A stretch of 64,000 nt of DNA from Dryas octopetala (taxonomy: Eukaryota > Streptophyta > Magnoliopsida > Rosales > Rosaceae): contig OY992833.1 of the NCBI GenBank assembly GCA_963921425.1, positions 2,606,501-2,670,500 on the forward strand. The letters are read 5' to 3'. The notes beneath the pieces are model-generated. The model made no database searches. It had not been told where the DNA came from and saw only the letters and a program-made list of their open reading frames with translations. Each line of letters starts with the position of its first letter. Within the stretch, counting starts at the first letter, position 1. Below are positions 23,654-34,760 of this stretch, in pieces. The translations under genes were made by a program, and so were the position numbers.

Positions 23654-24088
23654 ATGGAGAAGCTCCAACATCAGCCACAAACAGATGAAAATACTGAAGT
23701 TATGACTGACGATCAAGTCTATGATAAAGTTCTTGATACAATTATTGGCCATCCACCTCGGCCAGGTTATATACGTGGGCTAGGAGCAGGTCCTAAGCCA
23801 AAAAAGTCCAGATTGGAACAATCTAGTCGTGCACAACTTGAGGAGGCTGCAAGGATAGCAAAGGAGGCTACAAGGAGGGCCGAGGAGGCTACTCAAAGGG
23901 CTGAAGCTGCAGAGAGACGAGCTATGCAACTAGCTGAAGACTTAGGGTCAATGAAGGCAACTGCTGAGGATGCAGAGAGGCGCTCTAATCAACAAGAAAA
24001 TGAGTTGCAAACATTAAAGTTAAAGACTAGTGAGATGGACAACATGTTACAGTTGATAGTGCAAAGTTTGGCACCATCCACAAATTAA
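23654..24088 (+). CDS. TnpA-like C-terminal region (Ptta/En/Spm transposase family)
   Basis: 144 codons from ATG 23,654. Residues about 17-50 (DQVYDKVLDTIIG...GYIRGLGAGPKP) look like the conserved end of plant Ptta/En/Spm transposase-24 proteins. Residues about 58-130 are a strong Ala/Glu/Arg-rich coiled coil with repeated A..A.RRAEEA-type heptads. TnpA-like proteins bind the subterminal repeats. A splice acceptor (TGTGTAG) just before 23,649 suggests this is a last exon, with GCTGAT upstream of the ATG. The DNA-binding part is not visible upstream, so this is probably a truncated or chimeric product. Whether it is expressed is unknown. Confidence 0.65.
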   Translation: MEKLQHQPQTDENTEVMTDDQVYDKVLDTIIGHPPRPGYIRGLGAGPKPKKSRLEQSSRAQLEEAARIAKEATRRAEEATQRAEAAERRAMQLAEDLGSMKATAEDAERRSNQQENELQTLKLKTSEMDNMLQLIVQSLAPSTN

Positions 24089-24933
24089 AGGTTTGTCTAT
24101 ATATATTTCTTTTCTATACTTCTTTATTTAGGGTAAAATACAATTTTTAGAGCTTTGATCACTGGTTATGGTTTCTATACCGTAGATCTAACTCATCCAT
24201 CAGCAATAATAAATGGGTTTTGATTTGTAAGGGTCGAGCTTGCCCACTCCCTATAACTGGGTTTTAGTTTGGTGGGTGCAACAAATGAGTTTGTCCTCAT
24301 GACTTTAATTCTTTAATTCTTGTTTTTTTTTTCTCTTTCTATTTAAGCTGCAAATGGATTCCAAAAGTAATTGTTCCTTCCACTGTATATTTGTTTGGGT
24401 GCTGAGAAAATAGAGCAATGAAAAGATGAGATTTTTTATTTTCTTTTGGTTCATTTTTCTTATTTGGTGCATGAGAAAATAAGTTGTAGTGGAGGGATAG
24501 GAAAGTTGGAGAAGAAGGGGAGGGGAGTGGTGAGGTGGGGCGATGGGAAGGAGGAGGTGAAGGGTGGGGACATTGACTGAGGTGGGGTAGCAGGGGAGGG
24601 GAAGAGGAAACACTTTTTGTGATTCTCTGTCTTCTTGTGGCAGTGGCAGTGTCTTCTTTGCTATTTTCTTTTTTCTAGCTTCATGTCGCTCTGGTTTTGT
24701 TTCTTTGTATTGGTCATGGACTTGGTGTCATCCCCATGACCATTTATTTCTTGTTTCTATATGTAATTGATATATATTGAGAGGCTAGGCAAGGGTAAGT
24801 GTGTTTATTATTAAATATGTTTTAGTTCTAACTTTGTAATTCCCAATTTTTTATTTCATATCTTTTAGTTGTAACTTTGTATCTCTTTTTAAATATGTTT
24901 CTTGGATGTTTCTAGGCTCTAACTCTTCATGAG

Positions 24934-24946
<13 letters not shown>

Positions 24947-24988
<42 letters not shown>
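24947..24988. repeat. (TG)n microsatellite
   Basis: Uninterrupted TG run following a short (AT)n at 24,934-24,946, inside the CACTA element. Confidence 0.95.
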
Positions 24989-24991
<3 letters not shown>

Positions 24992-25439
24992 CTATGTGTT
25001 TGGCTTGCCGTTCCTTGTTTGGCATAGATATTGCATGCATACTACTAATTATCTAAAAGCATTTCGCTATGTGGTAGTATTATATTACAAGCACAATGGA
25101 CTAATACTATTTATGCATCTATCTCTTATTTTCAGATGAATGATTTATCAAAGGCGTACATCTCTCTTGGAAATTGAATCAAGGTTAAATGATTTGGGCT
25201 TAAGTGTATTTTTTGGAAGTGTTTGTTATGGATGAATTTTCGTATCTAGAGATTTTCTTTTTGGGTTTTATGTTTAGAATTTGATTTGTAAGAGAGATGT
25301 ACATGTTTTGGTGGATAAACTTTGATATCCAAAAACTTGCCACTTGTGTCATTTTGAAATGGAATGTATATATTAACATCTACTATTGGTACTTGTATAT
25401 TGAAAACAAAGTAGGATGCATTTAATTTTAAACATTCAA

Positions 25440-26015
25440 TTTGTGACCAATTAATTAAAGTCTCATCACTAAAGCTTGCATTTAGTGACCAAATAAATTG
25501 GTTACTACATATCCATCTACAAGATTTTAGTGATGAATAATCTTAGTGAGGAACCATGTTCCTCACTAAAACTTGAACATGACCATCAGTTGATTCAGCT
25601 ATAGTGATGAAATGGTAGGTTTTAGTGATGAAAATTTTGGTCACTATTTCATGTAATCACCATATCTAACCATCATGTTTTAGTGATGAATTGATTTAGT
25701 GAGGAACATGGTTCCTCACTAAACCATCATCTATAGTGATGAAACATAGGTTTTAGTGACCAAAATTTTGGTCTTTTAGGGATGAATTAGTTCATCACTA
25801 ATTCAATTATTTTTAGTGAGGAAATACTTTGGTCACTAAACATATAGGGTTTTAGTGATGAAATTTTTTTGTTCCTCACTAATAGGCTTTAGTCACTTGG
25901 TTCTAGTGACGGCGCAGTGACGAACATTTTTTCGTCACTAAATTGCTTTAGTGATGAAAAATTGACTTTTAGTGACCAAAATGCTCCATCACTAAAGCCC
26001 AAATTTCTTGTAGTG
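25440..26015. repeat. CACTA 3' subterminal repeat region
   Basis: More than a dozen copies of TTTAGTGATGAA, TTAGTGACCAAA and their complements in both orientations, ending in TTTCTTGTAGTG. Confidence 0.88.
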
Positions 26016-26018
26016 TGA

Positions 26019-28454
26019 TTGTGAATGTGGACTGCCCATTGGAGTTAATTGTTGTGGAGATTCTTCAATAAGCTCATCTTCATTTTCTAGATTCTCTACC
26101 TAGCCTCTTCATTAACATCAATGATGGGACCTTGAAATTCCTTTTTCTTCCAATCCCAAGTGGCTTTCTCATTGAAGAGAACATCTCTACAAATCACAAC
26201 CTTCTCTTTCTTCAAATTGTAGAGTCTATAGCCTTTAGTTTGATTGCTATAACCCACAAAAATGCATTTCTCACTTGAATCATCAAGTTTCTGCCTTTTC
26301 TCCTTTAGAACACAATGAGCAAAGCAAATAGAACCAAACACCTTCAAGTGATTAACAGAAGGTTTTCTGCCACTCCATGCCTCAAATGGTGTTTTGTCTT
26401 CCAATGCCTTTGTTGGACACCTATTCATAAGATAGATTGCAGTGTTGACTACTTCTCCCAAGAATTCATAAGGCATTCCTTTTTCATGTAACATGCTTTC
26501 GGCCATTTCAACAATTGTTCTATTCTTCCTCTCTAAAACTCCATTTTGTTGTGGAGTATAGGCTGCTGTGAGTTGTCTTTCAAGCCCTATGTCTTCACAA
26601 AACTTGAGAAACTCCTTTGAAGTATACTCTCCACCTCTATCACTTCTCAAAACTTTAATCAAATGCCCACTTTGCCTTTCAACCATCACTTGAAACTTTT
26701 TAAAACAACAAAGACATCTAATTTTTGTCCCAAGAAATACACCTAAGTCATTCTAGAGAAATCATCTACAAAGATAATGAAGTACCTGTTGTGACCATGA
26801 GTTTTTGTCTTCATCGGACCACACACATCACTATGGACTAGCTCCAAACGCTTAGATGCTCTCCATGCTTTCCTTTTAGGAAATGATTGCCGATGGTGTT
26901 TCCCAATAGCACAACCTTCACATACTTCACTTGCTCCTTGAATTGATGGTAAGCCATGAACCATAATCTTCTTTTTTTTTAGATCCTTCAAACTTTGAAA
27001 ATTCAGATGCCCATACCTCCTATGCCATAGCCAAGAGTCATCTAGAACATCAACCTTCAAAGCCATTTTGCTTGGATATTGAAAGGATATAGGAAAACTC
27101 ATATTCTTCTCCATTTTGATTCTTGCTACAACTTGAGACTTGCTTCCCTTGTCATAAATTGTGCAAAAATTATCTTCAAACTGCACCAAATAGCCATGCT
27201 CTTGAAGTTGCCCAACACTCAAGAGGTTTTGGTCCAATTGTGGAACCAACAACACCTCATTGATGTATATTCTTCCTTTCTTTGTTTCAACCACAAGTGT
27301 GCCCTTTCCTTTTACTTGAACTAAATCACCATTGCCCATCTTCACTCTAGTGCTCACAGATGTGTCAATATTAACAAGAATTGACTCATTTGTTGTCATA
27401 TGATTACTACATCCACTATCAACAAACCAAACATTGTCATTTTTTGGTATAGTTACTGCTTGACAAGCAGAGAACATGTTGGCACCATTGTCTTGTTCCT
27501 CCATGAAGTTAGCTTAATAATTCTTGTTGGACTTGCAGTCTTTTTGCATATGCCCAAACCTGTTACAATTGAAGCATCACTTCTGCCCCTTAAACCAACA
27601 TTCACCAGTATGAGGTTTATCACAGATTTTGCACTTTTGTTGAGGTGCTGAACTCATCTCACCACTCTTCTTGTCAAAAGTACCTTTTCCTTCTCACTTC
27701 TTCTTGCCTTTCCATTTCTTCTTAGACTTAGGCACATTGCCTTTGCCTTGACTAGAACTAGATTGTTCTGGTTTTGTATCTCCTGAACTAAGGCTAAGTG
27801 TTTGGAAAGCATTCTTTGTATCATTCTCATCATGCCTACTTAATCTTTGATCAAAGGCTTTAATTGATGCTGTCACTATTTTAACACTCAATGTCTCCAT
27901 ATCTTTAGTCTCTTCTATTATAGAAACTATAGAATCATAATTTCTAGTTAAGCTTATAAGGATTTTATGAACTACCCTCTTTTATGGTATAGTTTCACCA
28001 TAGCTTCTCATTTGATTCACAACATCAGTAAGCCTAGTAAAATAATCCTTAAGAAATTCACCCTCTTTCATTCTAATATACTGAAAATCTCTTCTCAAAG
28101 ATTGAAGTTGTATAGCTCTAACCTTTGAATCACCTATGTATTCTTCTTGAAGAACATCCCAAGCAGCTTTTGTTGTCTCCTCATTTGAGATTCTTGGGAA
28201 GATGTCCTCTGAGACTGCACCTTGTATGAGCCCCAAATCTTTTGCATCTTTTTTAATGTTCCCCTTCAAGATCACCTTTTGAGCTGCTGTCAAGGCTCCC
28301 TCATCTTCAGGAATTTCATATCCTTCTTCAACAAAGCTCCAAAGATCATGTGAAAAAAAAAAATGATCCTCATCTTGATTATTCTCCAAAAATCAAAGTT
28401 TTCCCCATTAAAGATTGGAGTTCTGAGTTCACCACTAGTACTTGAACTTGCCAT
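26019..28454 (-). pseudogene. Copia copy B gag, protease and integrase region
   Basis: Part of gag-pol upstream of the CACTA insertion. The gag starts at ATG 28,454 and includes 27,982-28,389 (with AAWDVLQEEY and LKDYFTRLTDVVNQM). The CCHC knuckle CFNCNRFGHMQKDC is at about 27,540-27,582. Protease DSGCSNHMT and the integrase HHCC/first Asp are in 26,743-27,504. The second Asp and the Glu (SDRGGEY, QNGVLERK) are in 26,096-26,689. In-frame stops: one at GETIP*KR (not in copy A), TGA at 27,694-27,696, one before the knuckle, one before the protease part, and TAG after SRMT with a frameshift just after. Those other than GETIP* are shared with copy A. Confidence 0.9.
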
Positions 28455-28504
28455 GGTTTTTTTGATTCTCACAAACGCCCACGTACAAGAGTTGATCTTA
28501 GAGA

Positions 28505-28516
28505 GCTCTGATACCA
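28505..28516 (-). other. tRNA-iMet primer binding site, copy B
   Basis: Minus strand TGGTATCAGAGC, two bases inside the 5' LTR, matching the plant initiator tRNA-Met primer site exactly. Confidence 0.92.
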
Positions 28517-28518
28517 AA

Positions 28519-28949
28519 TGTTGGTTTTGAGTTATTTAACTTGTAGAAGAACTACACCTTTGGAGCATAAGATAAAGAGCAAGAACAGAACAAAAGAAAA
28601 ATGAAAACAGAGGTCAAGCTATATCTTTTAGAAAAATGGAGAAATTGTAAGGAGGGTCTGCACCACTTTGATAGCTTTCATTAGCATATATTGATTCATT
28701 ACAACCCTAAGGCTTTAACTAATACAAAGCCAAAATCAACCACACACAAGTTTACTAACGTGGCTGACTAAGAACAAGTACAAAAACTTAAGTATTAAGA
28801 CAACAAAAACAGAAAGACAATTTCTGAAAAACTTGGCTTGAGCCAATATTGGCAGAAGATAGGTACCAAAGGGACAATCGATCATGAAGCTAGGGACGAT
28901 CGATCGTGTGAAACAAAAAATCAATGAAGCATTAATTAATATTTCAACA
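28519..28949 (-). repeat. Copia copy B 5' LTR
   Basis: 431 bases, TGTTGG...CAACA on the + strand, matching the other LTR copies. Confidence 0.92.
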
Positions 28950-30021
28950 CCTTCTTAGATATTCCTACTGCTTTGCATGCCCACTACTTTGACCAAATTG
29001 GTTTTGTGGTAAATGTTTGCCCAGGATCACCCCCTCATTATCAAGTGGACATTCTTCATAGCTAGTCACCATAACTTAAAGGAAGAAAAGTTATCTGCAA
29101 AGTCTTATTCAGTGGCATCATCTGATAGTAATACCAATTGTAGTGACGATGATAATCATGAATCTAGGCAGTCAATTCTTGAAGCTCATCAGCAAAAAAT
29201 TTCAAATCCAAACCACTCTTTGCAATCATGTGCCAATGATGCTCCTGCTGGTGCTCATGATTGTGAAATTGATCATTTCATTGATAAAGATGGTGATTTG
29301 TTGAAGAGGAGAAAAGGCAGACAGCAAACTAAAAGAAGAGTTATTTCACTACTAGAAGATGATAACATGTTTTTGCAAGCAGACACATCATCACAATCAA
29401 AATGGCAATCTAGTTGATCATGTCACACAAGTAGAAACTAAGCAAGTGAATCAAGCTTTTTATGGGAGTGATTTTGATGAAGTGATTGATGAAAGACAAA
29501 TGTTGTAAAATAAAGTAATATCTCACTAATTGATGATGCAAATATCTCACTAATTGATGATGCAAATGGATCATTTAGGGGTGCATGCTTATCGATGACC
29601 AAGGAGTGAAGATTTTATTGAGAATTATTTCAATGTAAATGTTGCAGATTTGGGAAGTCGTGAGATTTGTAAGCAGTATATGCATTGCTATTGTATACGT
29701 GCGTTGGATTCTCTTTACAAAGAAAGAGTCGTTGTTGTTTTACTGAGTAGTGCCAACAAGCAGTATGTGCTACTCATGGTTTTGCTATTCTCGTTAGAAT
29801 TCTGTCCAGGCCAAATCTGACAAAGAAGACTTAAGTGTAAATGGGAAAAGGACAGCTTTAGGGTTGGTTCCAGCATATTGGTTCTGTTTGAAAGAAGATG
29901 TTGATCTTGGCAGGTTGATCTATTTATAGTTCTTTCTTCTCCTCCTCTATTTCATAATCCTTTGCATCATCAACATTACTGCAACCTCAGGCTTGGTTCC
30001 CTTGCTGAGGTTGAGGGGGGA
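28950..30021 (+). other. Unidentified sequence, unit 3 copy, with a 134-codon reading
   Basis: Duplicate of 5948-6999. The frame 29,013-29,417 stays open for 134 codons here but is shifted in unit 1 by a small indel near 6190. It contains an acidic Ser/Asn/Asp part (SSDSNTNCSDDDNHE) and a basic patch (KRRKGRQQTKRR). No family recognised. A short local duplication (ATCTCACTAATTGATGATGC) sits near 29,520-29,565. Confidence 0.4.
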
Positions 30022-30389
30022 TGTTGACTGTACAACTATCAGGCTTGATTAGTAGCTTAATTAGTATGGTTACTTTTTTAGTTAATAAAAGGCTTATGTG
30101 GTTATGCCATGTGGCATTATAGTTAGAAAGAAACGAGTATGTTAGAATTGGTTAGAGGTTAATTAGTTGTTTCTATATAAAGCATTCAGCTGTATTCATT
30201 TTCTGCATGTAATTTCATTCAACTCATTCAATGAAAACTCGGAGTTTCCCCTTAAAACTCTCTCTCTTTTCTTGATGATCTTTGATTCTTAGAGCTTTGT
30301 TATGAATACTTACCCCTTGTCAACTTGAGCTCCGAAGAGGCAGAAGAAGTAGAATAGAAACATCTTGATTTTTCTAATTAAGCATCAAT
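30022..30389 (+). repeat. LTR of the older copia element (unit 3)
   Basis: TGTTGACTGTAC start after the purine run TTGAGGGGGGA. Copy of 7000-7365 with a TATATAAAG box near 30,175. End uncertain. Confidence 0.65.
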
Positions 30390-31667
30390 AATTCTTCCTC
30401 TGTTAATGGGTGCAGCTTAGCTTAATATTTAATTAGAAATAGAACTGATCAATTGTATTTAATGTTTAGTGTGCATCCTATTCTTCCTTTGTTGTAAAAT
30501 TTGATTATTCAATGTTGTGATTGTAAGGCTTCACTTAATTAATCTATTTTTTGTTCTTTGGGGCTGCATGTATTGATTTCCTTCTTAATAGAGAGCTAAT
30601 AGTGCTACTTTGATCTCTTTCTCTTCAATATTCCCGTCCATATTGTGTTGCTGTTTATTGATGTGTGTTATCTCACTAATCATTGCATTTGATAGATTAC
30701 TTTTATATAAGATTAGTAGTTTACAATTAAGTTAAAGTAAATTAGTATGTAAGTGATCGAAGATGTGCGTATATACCAACCTAAAAATACCAGTGAATGC
30801 ATACTCACCCAAAAATACCCAAAAATTAGGTGCTTGGACAATTCACTTGACATAAAACAATTTAATAGTACGTTGTATTAAATCAATGCTCCTGAAGTCT
30901 TCATTATCAAATTGACTCCAGAACCAGCATAGGCACATGTTCATATATATATATATATATTAAATTAAGAGATAATTAGGCTTAGATTCTTTAGAAAAAT
31001 AATTTTTAGATAGAGACCGGATGTGTTTTAAAATTTATAAGCTAGAAAATTCTTTTAATTCATAATAATTTATAAAAACATCATTTTAATTCATAATAAA
31101 GTCCTTTTAATTTATAAGAAAATCATTTTAATTCATAATAAAGTCTTTCCCCGATTTGAAGGGTATTTCTCCCATTTGAAGGAAATATAGGGTGTAAAAT
31201 GGGCTTTGTAGAGACTGCACGTTAGGTTTTAAGTCTGCCCAAAATCTTGGAGTTAAAACCTAACATAAAGCCGTCAAAGAAGAAAAATAAAATGACTTAA
31301 TTAAAAACCCTAAATCACTACCGATCTTAGTTTAAAAAAGACTCATAAAATTGACTGCATTCTAAGTCTCCCTTAAATTAATAAATATATTTATATGTCA
31401 TTCTTGGATTGCATGTATCCAAAGTGAAGTAAGAGATTGAGAAATGGAACACACAGCAGCACGTACTAGGGCAATATCATTATCATAATTATACTGATCA
31501 TCAAGTAAATCCACGTAAGATGAAGTACACATCATTGAGCTAGCTATCAAACCCTTTTATTTAATCGATATTATATTGTAATTTGTGTAGTGAAAATTAA
31601 GCATGATAGAATTGGCCATGTAGAACATCCGATTAGCAGGCAGATGGGCCTTTTTTGTGTATACTTA
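30390..31667. other. Unit 3 sequence 3' of germin gene G3
   Basis: Matches unit 1 without the Mutator element. A unit-3-specific stretch of about 70 bases (31,588-31,657) lies just after the germin stop codon in gene orientation. No gene seen. Confidence 0.65.
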
Positions 31668-32539
31668 TTAATTGTTGTCGTACCAGAACTGCTTCTGGAG
31701 ATTGTCGACCACATTCTTGTCGACTTGGAAGGCCTTTGCAAGAACATCATCAGAGATGGGAGGGTCGGAGCCGAAGACAGCATTGGCTATGGTGATGACT
31801 CCTGGGTTCTGGCTGCTCAGCCCAGCAATGGCCACAGCGTTGGTGTGTCCCACATTCTGTTGGAAGTGAACGAGACCAATTGGGAAGACAAACACATCTC
31901 CCTTGTTCAACACTTTGGTGAATAGCTTGTTTTTAGCATTTGGAAGGTTGGAGGTGACAAAGCCAACGTTGAGTGTGCCTTCCAAGACCACAAGGATTTC
32001 AGAGGCACGTGGGTGAGTGTGGGGAGGGTTGATGCCTTTTGGTGCATAGTCTATGCGAGCCAAGGATATACCGAGAGTGTTGAGTCCTGCTATTTGCTGC
32101 ACATTCGCGGGTGACACTGTAGAACCAACCGGGTTTGCTGCACTTTTCGGAGTCAACCCGGAAAAGAAGAAATCGTTTGCTGATGCAAGCTTTGGGTCCT
32201 TGCAGAATTTCCCATTCACAAACACTGCTCGCACAAAAAAAATATATAGTTCATGTATAGTTGTGGGCATGCATTCATGAAGGAACAAAATAATCATATA
32301 TATATAATAATTCATATATATAGTTCATGGATTGCATATACATATATATATAATAATTCTTCATGTATAATAATCATATATAGTAATGCATAAGTATATA
32401 TACCAGCAGATTGGGTGTCATTAATATCTACGCAGAAGTCCTGCAGAGGACTGGGGTCAGAGGCAGACACGACAAGGAAGGTTGCCAATGCCAGAATGGC
32501 AATTACAGTGACTGCAGGGAAATGAACAGCTTTCATCAT
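31668..32539 (-). CDS. Germin-like protein, copy G3 (2 exons)
   Basis: Exon 1 is 32404-32539 and exon 2 is 31668-32224, joining to 230 residues. Signal peptide, C37/C53 and metal ligands H114, H116, E121 and H165 are all intact. Differences from G1: Val for Ile at 164 (next to ligand H165), Val for Leu at 217 and Asn for Tyr at 220. The intron and exon 1 look identical to G1, including the GAGCAG tandem acceptor. The TATA box is at 32631-32640. The open frame continues upstream of the ATG, but the signal peptide and the G1/G2 comparison fix the start at 32,539. Likely functional. It lies at the edge of the duplicated segment. Confidence 0.95.
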
Positions 32540-32630
32540 ACTGAAAGAATTATAACTTATAAGCTTGCTTGCTAGCTTAATTGGTTTGAGTTTGAGATCG
32601 ATGGATGAAAATCCTGCACTGGGTATATGC

Positions 32631-32640
32631 CTATTTATAG
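32631..32640 (-). promoter_or_regulatory. TATA box of germin gene G3
   Basis: CTATAAATAG on the minus strand, about 92 bases before the ATG, as for G1. Similarity to G1 continues upstream to about 32,848 and then stops. Confidence 0.75.
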
Positions 32641-33360
32641 CTTGCATGGAGTTAGACACTGAAAGATAGAACTGGTCTTTGATTTTTGTCGAAGCAGGTA
32701 AAGACTTGATTAATTTTTCCAAGCAGGTAAAGACTGAATTGGCATGTTGATTAAGTCTTTACATGTGAATGCGAATCGATCAACCCAAACAAAAAAAACA
32801 AAAACCAAAATTTGAGCTAGGTACATTAATCAGACTACTTGCTCCAACATGCACAGTAATTAAGTTAGTAAAAGAAAAACGAATTAAATACCATTAATTT
32901 AAGGTCAACCAACCACTGAGGCATTGAACAAATCCAATTTGATCTCCTATTATAGCAGTTGAATTTTGAAAAAGTAGTGATTGAAATTTAGAGAGCAAGC
33001 TTTGTTACATTGGAGGGAATCTAGCGCTAGTCTAATCCTAACCTTTATCCCACCCACCCTCACCACATATATCCATTTAAAGGTAGCTTTTGTAAAGGGA
33101 TTTAACTAATTAGGTGAGGACTGAGCAAGGAAGATTATCTCAAATATTTATATAATGATGATCGAGAGGAAGATGAAGAGGAAGATCGAAGAAGTTGTTA
33201 ACTAAACAAATAAAGGTGGTTAATGTGATGGTGATATAAGAATATTATAAAATTTAGGTAGTAAATAACCAATGCAAGTGTTACATGTTTATCTCTTATA
33301 TGGAATATTCATTCTATCAAAGAGAATAATCTGTTTCATTAATTATCTCCTTAACAGTTA

Positions 33361-33425
33361 TTAATGTTGACAATCTGCCCCATCCCCAATACAGCAGTCC
33401 GCAAATTGTTTCCTGTCAATTCCAC
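33361..33425 (-). pseudogene. Possible isolated terminal exon
   Basis: Minus strand: a good acceptor (TTTCTATGGTGCAG) followed by an open piece reading GIDRKQFADCCIGDGADCQH and a stop. It looks more protein-like than its surroundings and is Cys-rich, but no partner exon is visible. It may be a relic or chance. Confidence 0.2.
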
Positions 33426-34479
33426 CTGCACCATAGAAACTAGGGTCAGGGTGCATATATGCAACACTTTTTCTTCTTCCTAATTTTTTTTTTTTTAACC
33501 TTCTAGTCTTCTATGGCCAAAAAGTCACAATTTTTATATTAAGTGTGGTAATTTCAAATTACAAACTGACTAAAATTTTTAGAACGTTCTGTAATGAGAA
33601 ATTAGAATACAGAAAACAGAGAAAATTTTATAACTTGATCTACGAACTTACAAGCAAAAACAGAGCAAACAGAGCAAATATGCACAGTAGTTTTGTGTAC
33701 TTTTGGGTATCATTTTGTGTCCATGAATATTAAAAGTGGTCAGTTTATTTCTTTTTTGGTTAGAGAGAATTAAACGCTGAACTTTTATTTTTTATTTTGT
33801 ATTAATGTCTCTTAAATATTCGATGAATTAAACGCTGAACTTAAATACTAACTCATAACCTCATACTCCCTTAATTACCACTTAAGCAGTACATGTATTT
33901 CTTCTTGGTTAATTAAAGACCAAAATAACTTACCACTCACCAACTCATGTTAGCATGAAAAAGAAAGCCAAATTATAAGACCAAGAAATTTTCTTGTACG
34001 CAGTTATGCAAAATGATCAATCAGTGCTGCATGTAATGTGTGAGTTCTTTTATCGTTGGATTGGTATTTAAATGACGTGGCAGCCTTATATCAAAAGGCT
34101 AGTAGATTCTAGCAAAAAATTTAGGGTATAAAAGGCTAAAATGAATACTTTAACTTCGAATACAAAATTCCTACTAGGCCTCCCAAGCGCATGCTGAGGC
34201 TCGGCAGCTGCAGCTGCAGTCTGCATATGCAACCTAAACACGTGCATTTGCATTCTAAAAACTTTATATGCAAGCTCAAAATGCCCTAAAGATTACAATT
34301 GCAACTCCAAAAATTAGCTCCAAATGCAAATGTAGATGCATCTGTATCTCAAAAAGGCATCTGTATCTCAAAAAGGCTGTAGATGTAGATGCAGATGTAG
34401 TTGAGCCATCGCAGTTGAGCCATCAGTAAGAATGTCGTGCACTAGATATTATCTTCAATAATTATAAATTATAAGATAT

Positions 34480-34760
34480 AAAAAATTAGAAAATTAGAAT
34501 TAAATATCAAATCTCAATAATTTTTTGATATAGCATGAAGATCATATAATATTTCAATTGAACTACCAAATTTAAATGTAGTTTTTTAGATTAGGTCACA
34601 AATATGTTGGCCCCTTTGATTTGAGCCTTTTCCATTTGACATTTTTATCATTTGACCCACATATGATGATAGTTAAAATTTATAAGCTTTTGACAAAATT
34701 GTCCTTCAAGCTTTTATATTATCTTGAAAATTTGATGATGTAGTCTCAGCTTCACATTTA
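34480..34760. repeat. Dispersed repeat, copy 1
   Basis: The segment AATATTTCAATTGAACTACC and flanks match 52,700-52,860 by eye, with an extra stretch between the two matching parts. Family unknown. Confidence 0.5.

Larger units (their letters stand above)
19968..26015. mobile_element. CACTA (En/Spm) transposon, 6,048 bp
   Basis: Perfect 13-base termini CACTACAAGAAAT, inverted at the two ends, with a 3-bp TGA duplication. Both subterminal regions (about 19,980-20,235 and 25,440-26,010) carry many copies of TTTAGTGATGAA/TTTAGTGACCAAA motifs, as expected for transposase-binding repeats. It sits inside copia copy B, and copy A gives the exact empty site. The inside holds remnants of TnpD-type and TnpA-type proteins but no full transposase, so it is probably non-autonomous. 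The stretch 20,290-20,590 looks like an untranslated leader ending at a possible donor (TTCCTG/GTAGGC). Confidence 0.95.
17893..28949 (-). mobile_element. Ty1/copia retrotransposon copy B, dead, interrupted by a CACTA element
   Basis: Minus orientation: 5' LTR 28,519-28,949 and 3' LTR 17,893-18,327, both TG...CA. The PBS is at 28,505-28,516 and the polypurine tract (minus AAGGGGGAG) is directly inside the 3' LTR at about 18,328-18,336. Without the 6,048-bp CACTA insertion and its 3-bp duplication the element would be about 5 kb, a normal copia size. The flanks equal those of copy A on both sides, so A and B come from one insertion followed by segmental duplication. No matching 5-bp target duplication is seen. 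Confidence 0.92.

Noticed and set aside
24305..24613. 102-codon minus-strand frame inside the CACTA element
   Set aside because: Low-complexity Pro/Leu/Ser reading opposite purine-rich sequence, with no domain.
31571..31925. Open frames on the + strand overlapping germin G3 (and equivalents in G1 and G2)
   Set aside because: Shadows of the germin exon on the opposite strand; the minus-strand frame has the cupin motifs and splice sites.
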